From NCBI GenBank assembly GCA_947450025.1, contig CANFTW010000001.1:308672-363538 (forward strand): 54,867 nucleotides of DNA. The letters run 5' to 3'. Below, piece by piece: positions 19,209-27,564 of this stretch (within the stretch, counting starts at the first letter, position 1; every line of letters starts with the position of its first letter). The stretch comes from Bacteroidota bacterium (GTDB lineage Bacteria; Bacteroidota; Bacteroidia; B-17B0; Aurantibacillaceae). Under the pieces are notes generated by a model. It saw only the letters and a program-made list of their open reading frames with translations. It had not been told where the DNA came from and did no database searches. The position numbers and the translations under genes are program-made.

Positions 19209-19679
19209 ATGAAAAAAATATTAATCTTGTTGACTTCATTATCATTCAACTATTATTGCTACGGACAAAAAGCTTTAACGTTTGGACAAGCTAAATCTCA
19301 AGGAATTAGTGTTGAGCACTTAGACAGTATATACGCAAGCGGAATTGATACCGACGAAAAACTAAGTGTATTTAAAACTAACCAAGACAAATACTTTGAG
19401 GCGTACCAAAATCTTTTACAAGATTTTGGTAAATTCCTTAAAAAAAATAATTTTTTGTGGAGTAAAACTACTAAAGGATTTAACAGAATTTACTTCGATA
19501 AATCTGGAAAAATAGAATACTTCCTGTATAATTTTAAACCAGATCAATTGACAAAAGAACAAGAAAAAACTTTTGGAGACCTTTTACAATCATTTATAAA
19601 AACTTATACATTCCCACTAAAAGCCTCGAGAAAATTTGCTCAATGTAGCCCTGTGACATATATGCCTGCGACTAAATGA
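19209..19679 (+). CDS. Small secreted protein of unknown function (cassette 2 cargo)
   Basis: 156 residues with a signal peptide (MKKILILLTSLSFNYYCYGQ). The mature part is charged and helical at first (TFGQAKSQGISVEHLDSIYA). It then has a central FGKFLKKNNFLWSKTTKGFN segment and short beta strands (RIYFDKSGKIEYFLYNF). It ends with one cysteine in QCSPVTYMP. I recognise no family. It is the only gene in the second cassette-like unit, starting 38 nt after the GTTATGGC boundary and ending 20 nt before the next element. Genes of unknown function are the norm in integron cassettes. Confidence 0.75.
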   Translation: MKKILILLTSLSFNYYCYGQKALTFGQAKSQGISVEHLDSIYASGIDTDEKLSVFKTNQDKYFEAYQNLLQDFGKFLKKNNFLWSKTTKGFNRIYFDKSGKIEYFLYNFKPDQLTKEQEKTFGDLLQSFIKTYTFPLKASRKFAQCSPVTYMPATK

Positions 19680-19698
19680 CGATTTAAAAAAACAATTT

Positions 19699-19870
19699 GC
19701 CATAACACACGGTTTGCCTTATTTGGGCAGAAGTACAAGCATTTGCAAAATCGGCAGACAATTTTTCAATTTTTCTTTGCAAATGCCTAGAAACATAGTA
19801 TCTATATTTAAACGTTTCGGTAGACGAGTGTTCCAAAACCGCACAAGTTCTAGCTGCAAACCGTTAGCGG
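19699..19870 (+). repeat. attC-like element, copy 2
   Basis: It begins with GCCATAAC and ends with GTTAGCGG. The outer arms CGGTTTGC (19710-19717) and GCAAACCG (19856-19863) are perfect 8-bp complements. The inner arms GCATTTGCAAA (19739-19749) and TTTGCAAATGC (19776-19786) are perfect 11-bp complements. It shares the 61-nt conserved block with copy 1. Confidence 0.65.
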
Positions 19871-19878
19871 TAAATAAA

Positions 19879-20121
19879 CTACAAAGGCGATAAATTTTTT
19901 CTGGCAGGCTTTTCACATTCTTCAAACACTGTTCCTGCAAGGTAAGGAAATAAGCGATTGAAATCGGTGGTTTTAATATAGTAGTTACCTAAAGCGGTAT
20001 ATAATTTAGTTTGGTCGCTCACTGTTTCTTTGGTGTAATAGGTTTTAATATCGCTAATCAACATCATTGATAGCGCGTCGTCAACTTTACGTTTGCTTTT
20101 ATACCATTTTAAAGTGTCCAT
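19879..20121 (-). CDS. Small protein of unknown function downstream of the C45 hydrolase
   Basis: 80 residues, starting 4 nt after the stop of the C45 hydrolase gene on the same strand, so it is likely translated from the same mRNA. It looks soluble and partly helical (MDTLKWYKSKRKVDDALSMM, then KLYTALGNYYIKTTDFNRLF), somewhat like the tail of a TPR-type protein. Its stop codon lies only 9 nt beyond the GTTAGCGG edge of the cassette-like block, and its last residues (KPARKNLSPL) look unstructured. The gene may therefore have been shortened by the insertion. The function is unknown. Confidence 0.55.
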   Translation of the reverse strand: MDTLKWYKSKRKVDDALSMMLISDIKTYYTKETVSDQTKLYTALGNYYIKTTDFNRLFPYLAGTVFEECEKPARKNLSPL

Positions 20122-20125
20122 AGGA

Positions 20126-21817
20126 TTAGTGTTGGCATTGTTGAATGCTCTCTTTGATTTGTTTTTCTTCTTTTAAGGTGGCAATTTCTTTGGTTAAAGC
20201 TAACTGATAATATTCAATGGCTTTGGAATAATTTTTTCGAGAGGCATAATAATTTCCTAAAATTTGGTACATGTAATAACTCTCTGGATTAGAGCGAATA
20301 AAGGCTTTTTCAATAGTTGGTTGTAATACCAATTGAGTGGAAGCCTTAGTAATATATTGAATGTAATACTTCATGTGTTTGAAGTTTAAAAAATCTTGAT
20401 AGCCTTGAGTTTTTAAAAAATCATCTTCAGGAATGGTATAGGCCGCAACATTCATTTCTTTATCAACTTGCAAGTTAGGAGCCTTTGCAAATACGCTATC
20501 TAAATTGTAACACACAAATTGCCCGCACTGAAAAGGATTAGCACTCACCCACATTAATTTTTCTTCGGGTTTAAAAATTACCGCATGATGTGCTAATAAT
20601 TGATTTAACCCTTTCTCGTTAGTTAAGCCAATGTTTTTATCGTTTAAGCCTTTTTGATTTCTTAAAATTGCTGCTACTTGTATATAATTAATGGTTTCGC
20701 TATTGGCTAATAATTGTTTTAAACGCATACCTCTATATAACGAGGAACTTTCAATTTGATTAGTGAGGTTGGGTAAATCATTTTTATATTCTGGTCCTTG
20801 ATAATGGTTAGGACAAATAATTTGATTAGAATTTGGCACTTCGTACACATCCATTTTAGTAGGCGATTTTTCAATGCTGATGGTTTTATGATCGGCGGCA
20901 CTTCCTACCAAAATACTTTCCGAAACAAACACATCTCTTTTTTTAGCAATGGCAACCGCCTCTTCAATATTTTTAGCGTACTGCAAAATTTCTCTAGCTA
21001 ATAAGGCAATCGGTGTTGCAGCATCAGTTGGAATAGCACTTTTAGCGGCATTAATCGTAATCGTTAAACCTTTTTCGTTCATGCCACTGCACGCTCCAAT
21101 AAAACCACTCCAGGTTACCGTTGCAAATTTATAGCCTGTTTTAGGATGAGTAAATTGCACGATTTTATTTTTAGCAAAATCATCCCCACTATAAAAATCA
21201 AAATTACGACCCACTAATAATTTACCATCCGCACTTTTTTGATTCCATACCGAAAAGGAGGTGCAACCTACGGTCATATTTTTATCTTGCAAGGCATGGC
21301 CAATATCATGAGCGCCGTGATAGTTTAGAATACGATGGTATTTAGGAGCAATAAAATCATACTTATCACTGGCATATTTTGAAATGCCTAAAATTTCTTC
21401 TTTATACTCTTCGGTAATATGGTCGGGCAAATGACGATTGAAATAACCTACAAAATATTTTAAAAATTTTAAGTAGTTTAAATCGGGAACTAAAATTTGG
21501 ATTTGACGAAAAAAAGCATCCTCCTGAAAAGCATGTAGCTCTTTCGTCAACATACCATTAGCAACTCCGCGCTCATAAGCATCACCTTCTACATACAATT
21601 CCCATAATCCACTATTACTGTGGCGCAGCCAGTTATGATTAACTTTATAAAAATCTTTGCTCACCGAATCTCTTTTCCAATGAAGCGTGGTGTCATTTTG
21701 AATAAGAGGCACATCAATTTGTACCGCAATGATGAAATAAATAAAAAAACTTATGAGTAGTATGGCAAATACTAACAAAGACCTTAATACTATTTTACGA
21801 AGTTTACTAAACATCAT
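20126..21817 (-). CDS. Membrane-anchored C45 family autoproteolytic acyltransferase/hydrolase
   Basis: 563 residues. One membrane helix lies near residues 12-32 (LLVFAILLISFFIYFIIAVQ), followed by a periplasmic domain. The N-terminal nucleophile motif is GCTSFSVW with C185, followed by GKLLVGRNFDFY, typical of the C45 (acyl-CoA:6-aminopenicillanate acyltransferase-like) Ntn-hydrolases. These cut themselves before the cysteine. The last 60 residues contain a TPR-like segment (YYMYQILGNYYASRKNYSKA). The natural substrate is unknown, with amide or acyl transfer reactions expected. It is co-directional with the small gene downstream. Confidence 0.8.
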   Translation of the reverse strand: MMFSKLRKIVLRSLLVFAILLISFFIYFIIAVQIDVPLIQNDTTLHWKRDSVSKDFYKVNHNWLRHSNSGLWELYVEGDAYERGVANGMLTKELHAFQEDAFFRQIQILVPDLNYLKFLKYFVGYFNRHLPDHITEEYKEEILGISKYASDKYDFIAPKYHRILNYHGAHDIGHALQDKNMTVGCTSFSVWNQKSADGKLLVGRNFDFYSGDDFAKNKIVQFTHPKTGYKFATVTWSGFIGACSGMNEKGLTITINAAKSAIPTDAATPIALLAREILQYAKNIEEAVAIAKKRDVFVSESILVGSAADHKTISIEKSPTKMDVYEVPNSNQIICPNHYQGPEYKNDLPNLTNQIESSSLYRGMRLKQLLANSETINYIQVAAILRNQKGLNDKNIGLTNEKGLNQLLAHHAVIFKPEEKLMWVSANPFQCGQFVCYNLDSVFAKAPNLQVDKEMNVAAYTIPEDDFLKTQGYQDFLNFKHMKYYIQYITKASTQLVLQPTIEKAFIRSNPESYYMYQILGNYYASRKNYSKAIEYYQLALTKEIATLKEEKQIKESIQQCQH

Positions 21818-21855
21818 GATGGGTAAATTTACACAAAATTGCGCTTAGTAAAACT

Positions 21856-21887
21856 AAAAAGCCCCTCGAAAAATCGAAGGGCTTTTT
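21856..21887 (-). terminator. Terminator of the 283-residue lipoprotein gene
   Basis: AAAAAGCCC pairs with GGGCTTTTT, extended by TCGA/TCGA around an AAAA loop with one mismatch. On the minus strand the stem ends in five T. It lies between two leftward genes. Confidence 0.85.
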
Positions 21888-21906
21888 AAATTAATTAGTT
21901 GTTCAA

Positions 21907-22758
21907 TTACTTCATAATAGAAGCTCTTAAGGCATAAATCTTACCAGAAATAGTTTTGAAGTTAGCCTCTTTAAAATCTTTTGGGTCTTTAATAGCATCA
22001 ATATCAGCGTGAATTTGTTTTAATTCATTGTTTAACGTAGCACACTCTTTTTTGTCCTTATAATCATTTAACAAATCAGTTAAGTTTTTTAAATAAAAAC
22101 GTTGATTCCATAAGTGTTTGTATGCTGTTTCTTTAATTGCCGGGTCTTTCACACCTTCTGCAATTTTACAAGTTAAAAATAACCCCTCAACCCATGAACC
22201 AGCAAATACTGATGAAGCGGTGTATACGCGCTCATTTGTTCTTAAATATATATCGCTTTTTACTAAAATCTCGTTTAAGATTTTTAATAAAGAATCTTTA
22301 TTCGATAAATTGTCTTCGGCACGCTTACCCACCATTTGATTAACCGAACTCTTTAAACCTAAGGCTTCAGAGGAAGTAATAATTGGTTTCATATACTTTA
22401 ATACATCTTCGCCATTGTTGTTCACCATAGCATAAGACAAATCAATACTATAAACACCTAAAGCTAAGGCTTTAGAAAATTCGTTACTTGCTAAAATTTG
22501 TTTTTTAGCATCAACTAATAAAGCGTTGTTATAATCAACGCCCCAACCAGAAATTTCATTAATGCTTTCAACAGGAGATGGAATATTAGCAATGGCAAAA
22601 TCAAATTTAAATTTGGTTTCCTCATTTACCGTCACGGGCGTGGTATCTTTTGGTATTTCGGATGTAAGATTTTCTGAAATTTCTTCAGAAGGTTGGCTGC
22701 CGCATGAAGCGAGCATAATAGACACAGCGATGATTGTAGCAATAAGTAATTTGTTCAT
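21907..22758 (-). CDS. Lipoprotein of unknown function, paralogue of the gene at 46885
   Basis: 283 residues. A lipoprotein signal ends in MLASC with the lipidated cysteine at residue 19. The mature protein is mostly helical. It shares with the 276-residue lipoprotein at 46885-47715 the blocks ALxLGVYxxDL, a DxxLRxNxR segment and SSx(2-3)AGxWxEGxxxxCK. The two are paralogues of one uncharacterised Bacteroidota lipoprotein family. It probably sits in the periplasm or at the outer membrane. It has its own terminator and is separated from the efflux operon by another terminator, so it is likely an independent transcript. Confidence 0.75.
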   Translation of the reverse strand: MNKLLIATIIAVSIMLASCGSQPSEEISENLTSEIPKDTTPVTVNEETKFKFDFAIANIPSPVESINEISGWGVDYNNALLVDAKKQILASNEFSKALALGVYSIDLSYAMVNNNGEDVLKYMKPIITSSEALGLKSSVNQMVGKRAEDNLSNKDSLLKILNEILVKSDIYLRTNERVYTASSVFAGSWVEGLFLTCKIAEGVKDPAIKETAYKHLWNQRFYLKNLTDLLNDYKDKKECATLNNELKQIHADIDAIKDPKDFKEANFKTISGKIYALRASIMK

Positions 22759-22858
22759 TTTTATAGTTTAAAAATTTATACAAAAATAAGAGAGTTTTTT
22801 TAATATCAAAGATTCCACTAATGAATATAATGATGAATTAACGTATTTTATTAACAAT

Positions 22859-22881
22859 AAAAGGGGCTAAAAGCCCCTTTT
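22859..22881 (-). terminator. Terminator of the efflux operon
   Basis: AAAAGGGGC and GCCCCTTTT form a perfect 9-bp stem around TAAAA, 21 nt after the RND gene stop on the minus strand, ending in a T-run on that strand. Confidence 0.85.
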
Positions 22882-22901
22882 ATAAAGATACATTAATTGA
22901 A

Positions 22902-25900
22902 TTATCGATCTAAATTACCAAAATCTAATTTCTTTTTTTGAAGAAATAAAATAAAACGTAATACTAAAATTAAGAATGGAATATACATCACCATCGTAGG
23001 CAATTCAAAATGATTTAAAATCACCACCGACTTACGTTTTAATCTCTCTGTAATTAAATACATTGAAGGGATTAATAATAATGTTAACACTGTTGCGAAC
23101 AACAATCCAAAAATCATTGTCCAACTTAGTGGTCCGAAGAATGCCACGTTATCGCCACCAAAGAAAATATGAGGATTACCAGTAGACAATAATGATTCGA
23201 AATTAATATTTAAACCAACCGCTAATGGTATTAAACCTAAAATTGCCGCAGTAGCTGTTAAAATAACAGGTGTCATCCGTGTACGACCAGCTTCTACTGT
23301 TGCATCATATAAATTCATGCCGCCTTCTCTTGCAAACTCAGCAAACTCAACCAATAAAATACCATTACGAACCACAATACCTCCTAAGGCGATAATACCA
23401 ATACCTGTCATCACAATACTCATGTCCATTTTAAAAACAGATACGCCAATTAACACTCCTACTATACTAAATACAATTTCAGATAAAATAATCAGTGGTT
23501 TACCTAATGAATTAAACAATCCAACTAAAACCAATAACATTAATCCAACTGCAGTGAGCATAGCATTTCCTAAGAAACTCATGGTAGCCTGTTGCTCTTC
23601 TTTATCTCCTGCAAACTGAACAATTACGTTCCCTGTTTTTTTATAATCCTTCATTGTTCTCTCAACCTTAGCAACCACTTCATTAGGATTAAAACCATCT
23701 TTAACATCCGATGATAATGTAATAACTCGTTTGTTGTTTTTACGTTTAATCCCCGCATATGTATAATCATAACGGATATCACATACTGCTGAAATAGGCA
23801 CACTTCTGACCATACCGCCCATATTCATATCTCGGTAAGTAATTTTTAAATTACGCAAGGTTTCAATATCAATACGTTGATCAAAATTATAACGTAATTG
23901 CACCGGATATTCATCATCCACATCTCTAAACTTAGTTGCTTCCACACCATATACGGCGCCACGAATTTCCATAGCTAATTGATAAGTGGATAATCCTTCG
24001 CGTAAAGCACGCTCTCTATCAATATCAAAAACAATCTCAGGCTTATTACTTACGAAATCTGACTTTAAACTCACCACACCTGGTATTTTAGCATCGGTGA
24101 TAAATTTTCTTAAGTCCTCAGAATTTTTTGTTAAGTCCTTAAAATCTTCTCCAATAATTTCAATACTCACTGGTTTTGGAGTTGGAGGTCCACTTTGTTC
24201 TTTATTAACCACAATATCAGCACCTGGAATATTCCAATCTAACGCTTGTAAGCCTTGTAAATATTTGGTCGTTGATTCTCCTTCACGCTCTTCAAACTTC
24301 ACAAAGGATATCGCAATTTTACCTTTATTTGGATAAGAGTTTTGATCACCATCTGCTGGATCTGTGACGCCAATGGTTACATTCGTAATCATCGATTCCA
24401 CTAATGGGTTATTTTTTCCGATAATGGTTTCAACTTTTGCTTCTACTTTACGCATCACATCATTAGTGATTTTAGGATCTGTACCCTCAGGTAATTTTAC
24501 ATAAACATAAACGTTGTTAGGATCACCAGCAGGGAAAAACACCACCTTAGGTTTACGAACTGCAAATAATACAATGGAAAAAATAAATAAAATAACAACG
24601 TATAATAATGGTCTCCATGGTTTATGTAAAAACCATTCCAATATTTTCACATAACGTTTTACAAAACCTGGCCAAATTTTAAATTGCCAAGCTTCAATAA
24701 CTTTGTATAACCATAAACGGTTTAACACTAAGAAGAATGCTAAGAACATCGTAAAATTACCTACCGCATAATTCTTCGTTAAATATGAAAATACAGCTAC
24801 TAAACCATAAACAATTAATTGCAAACGTGCTTTTTTAGTAATCTTACCATGCTCTTTGCTTTCATCTTCATGAGACTTCATGAAATCAACAGCAAAAACA
24901 GGATTGATGATATAAGCAACAAATAAAGAAGCTAATAAGGAAATGATTAAGGTAACAGGTAAAAAATACATGAACTTACCAATGATACCTTGCCAAAATA
25001 CTAATGGAATAAATGGTGCTAAGGTGGTAATTGTTCCTGAAAGTACTGGCATAAACACCTCTCCTACGGCTCGTTTAGCTGCCGTTTTAATAGGTAATTT
25101 ACCATTATCAAAAATACGGTGTGTGTTTTCAATTACCACAATCGCGTCATCAACCACAATACCCAATGCGAGAATAAAGGAAAAGAGAACAATCATATTA
25201 AAGGAAAATCCTATACTCGGCATAATTAAAAAGGCAATAAACATGGAAAGAGGAACCGATAAGGCAACGAATAAGGCATTAGTTACACCCATGAAAAACA
25301 TTAATACAACTGTTACTAAAATAAAACCAATAATGATGGTATTAATTAAATCGGTTAACGATGATTTTGTTTTATCACTTTGATCGCCACTAATTGTAAT
25401 ATCTAAACCTTTTGGGAATTCAGATTTTTTCATTTCCGCAATAATATCTTCAATTTTATCGGCAGCATCAATTAAATTTTCACCAGAACGTTTTACAACA
25501 TTTAAGGTAATGACGTTTCTACCATTTGAACTTGAGTAACTTTCTTTTTCTTTAAAGCCATCAACAACCGTTGCGAAATCTTTAATAAATAATTTTGCTC
25601 CCGAAGCTGATGTCACAATAATATTTTCAATTTCCTTAGGATCTTTAAATTCACTCTTAATACTTAAGGTTGGTTTCATTCCATTTAAAGGAATTGTACC
25701 TCCAGAAATGGTTAAGTTTTCTTGGCCAATGGCACGTTGAATATCGGTTAAAGTTAACTGAGCTGCTTGCAATTTATAGGCATCGATATTAACTTGAATT
25801 TCGCGATCTAATGCACCAACTAATTTTACTTCATTAATTTCTTTTAATCCCTCTACTCTATCTTGTAAATCCTCAGCATATTTTTTTAGTTGCTTTAAAT

Positions 25901-26366
25901 CATAATTTCCAGCCACATTAATATACATAATAGGAATTTCAGAAAACGCAATTTCTTTAATCATTGGCTCTCTCGTCAAAGTAGCTGGCATGTCTCCGCG
26001 AGCTTCATCTACGGCATCTTTAACTTTTTGTTTAGCAACCTCCACTTTAACATTGGTGTGAAACTCAACAACAATAACCGATACATCTTGTAAAGAAGTA
26101 CTGTTAAATTTTTTAACTCCTGAAATACCTTTTAAACGTTTTTCAATCGGCTTCGTAATGGTATTCTCGATATTAGTGGGAGAGTTACCGCCATTGATTG
26201 TATTAATATAAATAGTTGGTACCGTTATATCAGGAAAATTTTCTTTTGGCAATGAGTTATATGCCATAATCCCTGCAAGGCAAATAAAGATGGTAATCAA
26301 ATAGACAGTCATCTTATTGTCTATTGCCCAACTTGATGGTTTAAATTCTTTTATTTTATCTAACAT
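22902..26366 (-). CDS. RND efflux transporter permease (inner-membrane pump)
   Basis: 1154 residues, somewhat longer than AcrB. It has the duplicated RND layout with an N-terminal helix, a large periplasmic porter region and a central helix bundle, then a repeat of the same. The proton-relay pair is present as D406-D407 in VVDDAIVVIENTHRIF. At the place of the AcrB lysine (K940) the motif reads VVRNGILLVEFA, so arginine replaces lysine. It forms a tripartite drug or lipid exporter with the adaptor and TolC-like genes upstream. The extra length is a hydrophobic tail of about 40 residues and an insertion near residues 500-560. The substrate is unknown. Confidence 0.92.
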   Translation of the reverse strand: MLDKIKEFKPSSWAIDNKMTVYLITIFICLAGIMAYNSLPKENFPDITVPTIYINTINGGNSPTNIENTITKPIEKRLKGISGVKKFNSTSLQDVSVIVVEFHTNVKVEVAKQKVKDAVDEARGDMPATLTREPMIKEIAFSEIPIMYINVAGNYDLKQLKKYAEDLQDRVEGLKEINEVKLVGALDREIQVNIDAYKLQAAQLTLTDIQRAIGQENLTISGGTIPLNGMKPTLSIKSEFKDPKEIENIIVTSASGAKLFIKDFATVVDGFKEKESYSSSNGRNVITLNVVKRSGENLIDAADKIEDIIAEMKKSEFPKGLDITISGDQSDKTKSSLTDLINTIIIGFILVTVVLMFFMGVTNALFVALSVPLSMFIAFLIMPSIGFSFNMIVLFSFILALGIVVDDAIVVIENTHRIFDNGKLPIKTAAKRAVGEVFMPVLSGTITTLAPFIPLVFWQGIIGKFMYFLPVTLIISLLASLFVAYIINPVFAVDFMKSHEDESKEHGKITKKARLQLIVYGLVAVFSYLTKNYAVGNFTMFLAFFLVLNRLWLYKVIEAWQFKIWPGFVKRYVKILEWFLHKPWRPLLYVVILFIFSIVLFAVRKPKVVFFPAGDPNNVYVYVKLPEGTDPKITNDVMRKVEAKVETIIGKNNPLVESMITNVTIGVTDPADGDQNSYPNKGKIAISFVKFEEREGESTTKYLQGLQALDWNIPGADIVVNKEQSGPPTPKPVSIEIIGEDFKDLTKNSEDLRKFITDAKIPGVVSLKSDFVSNKPEIVFDIDRERALREGLSTYQLAMEIRGAVYGVEATKFRDVDDEYPVQLRYNFDQRIDIETLRNLKITYRDMNMGGMVRSVPISAVCDIRYDYTYAGIKRKNNKRVITLSSDVKDGFNPNEVVAKVERTMKDYKKTGNVIVQFAGDKEEQQATMSFLGNAMLTAVGLMLLVLVGLFNSLGKPLIILSEIVFSIVGVLIGVSVFKMDMSIVMTGIGIIALGGIVVRNGILLVEFAEFAREGGMNLYDATVEAGRTRMTPVILTATAAILGLIPLAVGLNINFESLLSTGNPHIFFGGDNVAFFGPLSWTMIFGLLFATVLTLLLIPSMYLITERLKRKSVVILNHFELPTMVMYIPFLILVLRFILFLQKKKLDFGNLDR

Positions 26367-26438
26367 AATTTTAGTTTTATTATATCATCAACACGATGAA
26401 TCACTTGTTCGAAAAATTGATTTAAAAATGTGAGTTCA

Positions 26439-27539
26439 TTATTTTTTTAAATGAACTTTATCACCTTCATTAACTAAATCATATCCTGCTGTAATTAATA
26501 AATCACCGTCATTTAATCCTTCAGATATTTCAGCAAGTCCATTATATTCGTGAGAAATTTTAATACTTTTTTTGGTAACTTTTCCCTCCACAGATAACAA
26601 TACAAAACTCTCATCAGTACCTTTTTGAATAAATTTAACAGGCACGACAATTTTAGGGGTTGCTGATTGATAATCGTTAATTTTTAATTTAGCAACCATG
26701 TTTGGATGATACTCTTTAGAATTATCTAACAAAACCTCAACACCAAAGGTTCTGGTTAAATTATTGATGGCACGAGAAGAATAATTTACTTTTGCTTTGA
26801 TAGAATCTTTCATATCAGGAAAAATAACTAGCACATCATTGCCTCTTTTCACTCTGTTAGAATAGCTTTCTGCCACATCGGCTTTTACTTTTAAATTCGA
26901 AAAATTAATCACATTAATTGCAGGAGCTCCAGGCGCAATGGCTTGACCGATTTTAATATTTACGGCATCAACAGTTCCATTAATTGGAGATACAATTTTA
27001 CTCATACGCAATTGTTCTTGAAGAGCAGCCATTTTTTTCTCCATACTTTCTTTTTGAGTTTTAGATTGAAGATACTGCACTTCAGTTCCAATTTTTTGAT
27101 CCCATAACGCTTTTTGCTTCACGTATAATTGGTTTACCAATTCTGCATTGGTTTGTAAATCTGAAATTTGTTGTTGGATGGCACGAGCATCTGTTTCGGC
27201 TAACACTTGCCCTTTAGATACTTCGTCACCAACTTTCACATTGATTTTAGTTAAGGTACCAGGTAATTCAGATGATAAGGATACATTTTCATCTGCATCA
27301 ATTCTTCCTTGTATTTCAATATAGGTTTTAAAAATCTCAGAAGTTAATGGCATAGCAATGACATCAACTAATTTCTCTTTAGTTGTATCAGACTTTGCTA
27401 ACTCTTCTTCTAATTTTGAAATCTCAGTTTCAATAGTTGCCTTTTGAGTCCTTAATTTTTCTAACTCAGCTTTCTTATCAGGAGCACTACATGCTACAAC
27501 AATAGAGGCAATAACGATGAATAAAATGGTATTTTTCAT
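26439..27539 (-). CDS. RND efflux periplasmic adaptor lipoprotein
   Basis: 366 residues. The lipobox ends in VVAC with cysteine 17, so it is anchored to the inner membrane. A coiled coil (KLRTQKATIETEISKLEEEL) precedes the lipoyl-like half ELPGTLTKINVKVGDEVSKG. A second hairpin of helices and the matching half MSKIVSPINGTVDAVNIKIG follow, then beta-barrel and membrane-proximal domains. This is the standard membrane fusion protein order. It links the pump downstream (72 nt) with the TolC-like channel upstream (25 nt). It is one cistron of the tetR-tolC-adaptor-RND operon. Confidence 0.92.
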   Translation of the reverse strand: MKNTILFIVIASIVVACSAPDKKAELEKLRTQKATIETEISKLEEELAKSDTTKEKLVDVIAMPLTSEIFKTYIEIQGRIDADENVSLSSELPGTLTKINVKVGDEVSKGQVLAETDARAIQQQISDLQTNAELVNQLYVKQKALWDQKIGTEVQYLQSKTQKESMEKKMAALQEQLRMSKIVSPINGTVDAVNIKIGQAIAPGAPAINVINFSNLKVKADVAESYSNRVKRGNDVLVIFPDMKDSIKAKVNYSSRAINNLTRTFGVEVLLDNSKEYHPNMVAKLKINDYQSATPKIVVPVKFIQKGTDESFVLLSVEGKVTKKSIKISHEYNGLAEISEGLNDGDLLITAGYDLVNEGDKVHLKK

Positions 27540-27564
27540 ATATCTTTTTTGTGTGTTTTTATTT

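Larger units (their letters stand above)
17715..19870 (+). mobile_element. Integron-like array of two gene cassettes without an integrase (CALIN-like)
   Basis: Two unrelated genes sit between three hairpin-rich elements that each end in GTTA. Cassette 1 would run from 17798 to 19171 and cassette 2 from 19172 to 19863. For each, the bases at its own left boundary are complementary to the bases that open its own right-hand element. GTTAGGGGC (17797-17805) matches GCCCCTAAC (18997-19005), 9 of 9. GTTATGGC (19171-19178) matches GCCATAAC (19699-19706), 8 of 8. This follows the integron rule that R' and R'' belong to one attC in the circular cassette. No integron integrase is in the window. Stem-spacer geometry differs from textbook attC sites, so the call is strong inference, not proof. 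Confidence 0.65.

Noticed and set aside
19719-19940. A 73-codon leftward open frame across attC-like copy 2
   Set aside because: It spans the palindromic element, has no conserved features and overlaps the end of the small gene after the C45 hydrolase. It is a shadow.
24943-25383. A 146-codon rightward open frame opposite the RND pump gene
   Set aside because: It is the antisense of a well-conserved transporter region and has no recognisable domain of its own.
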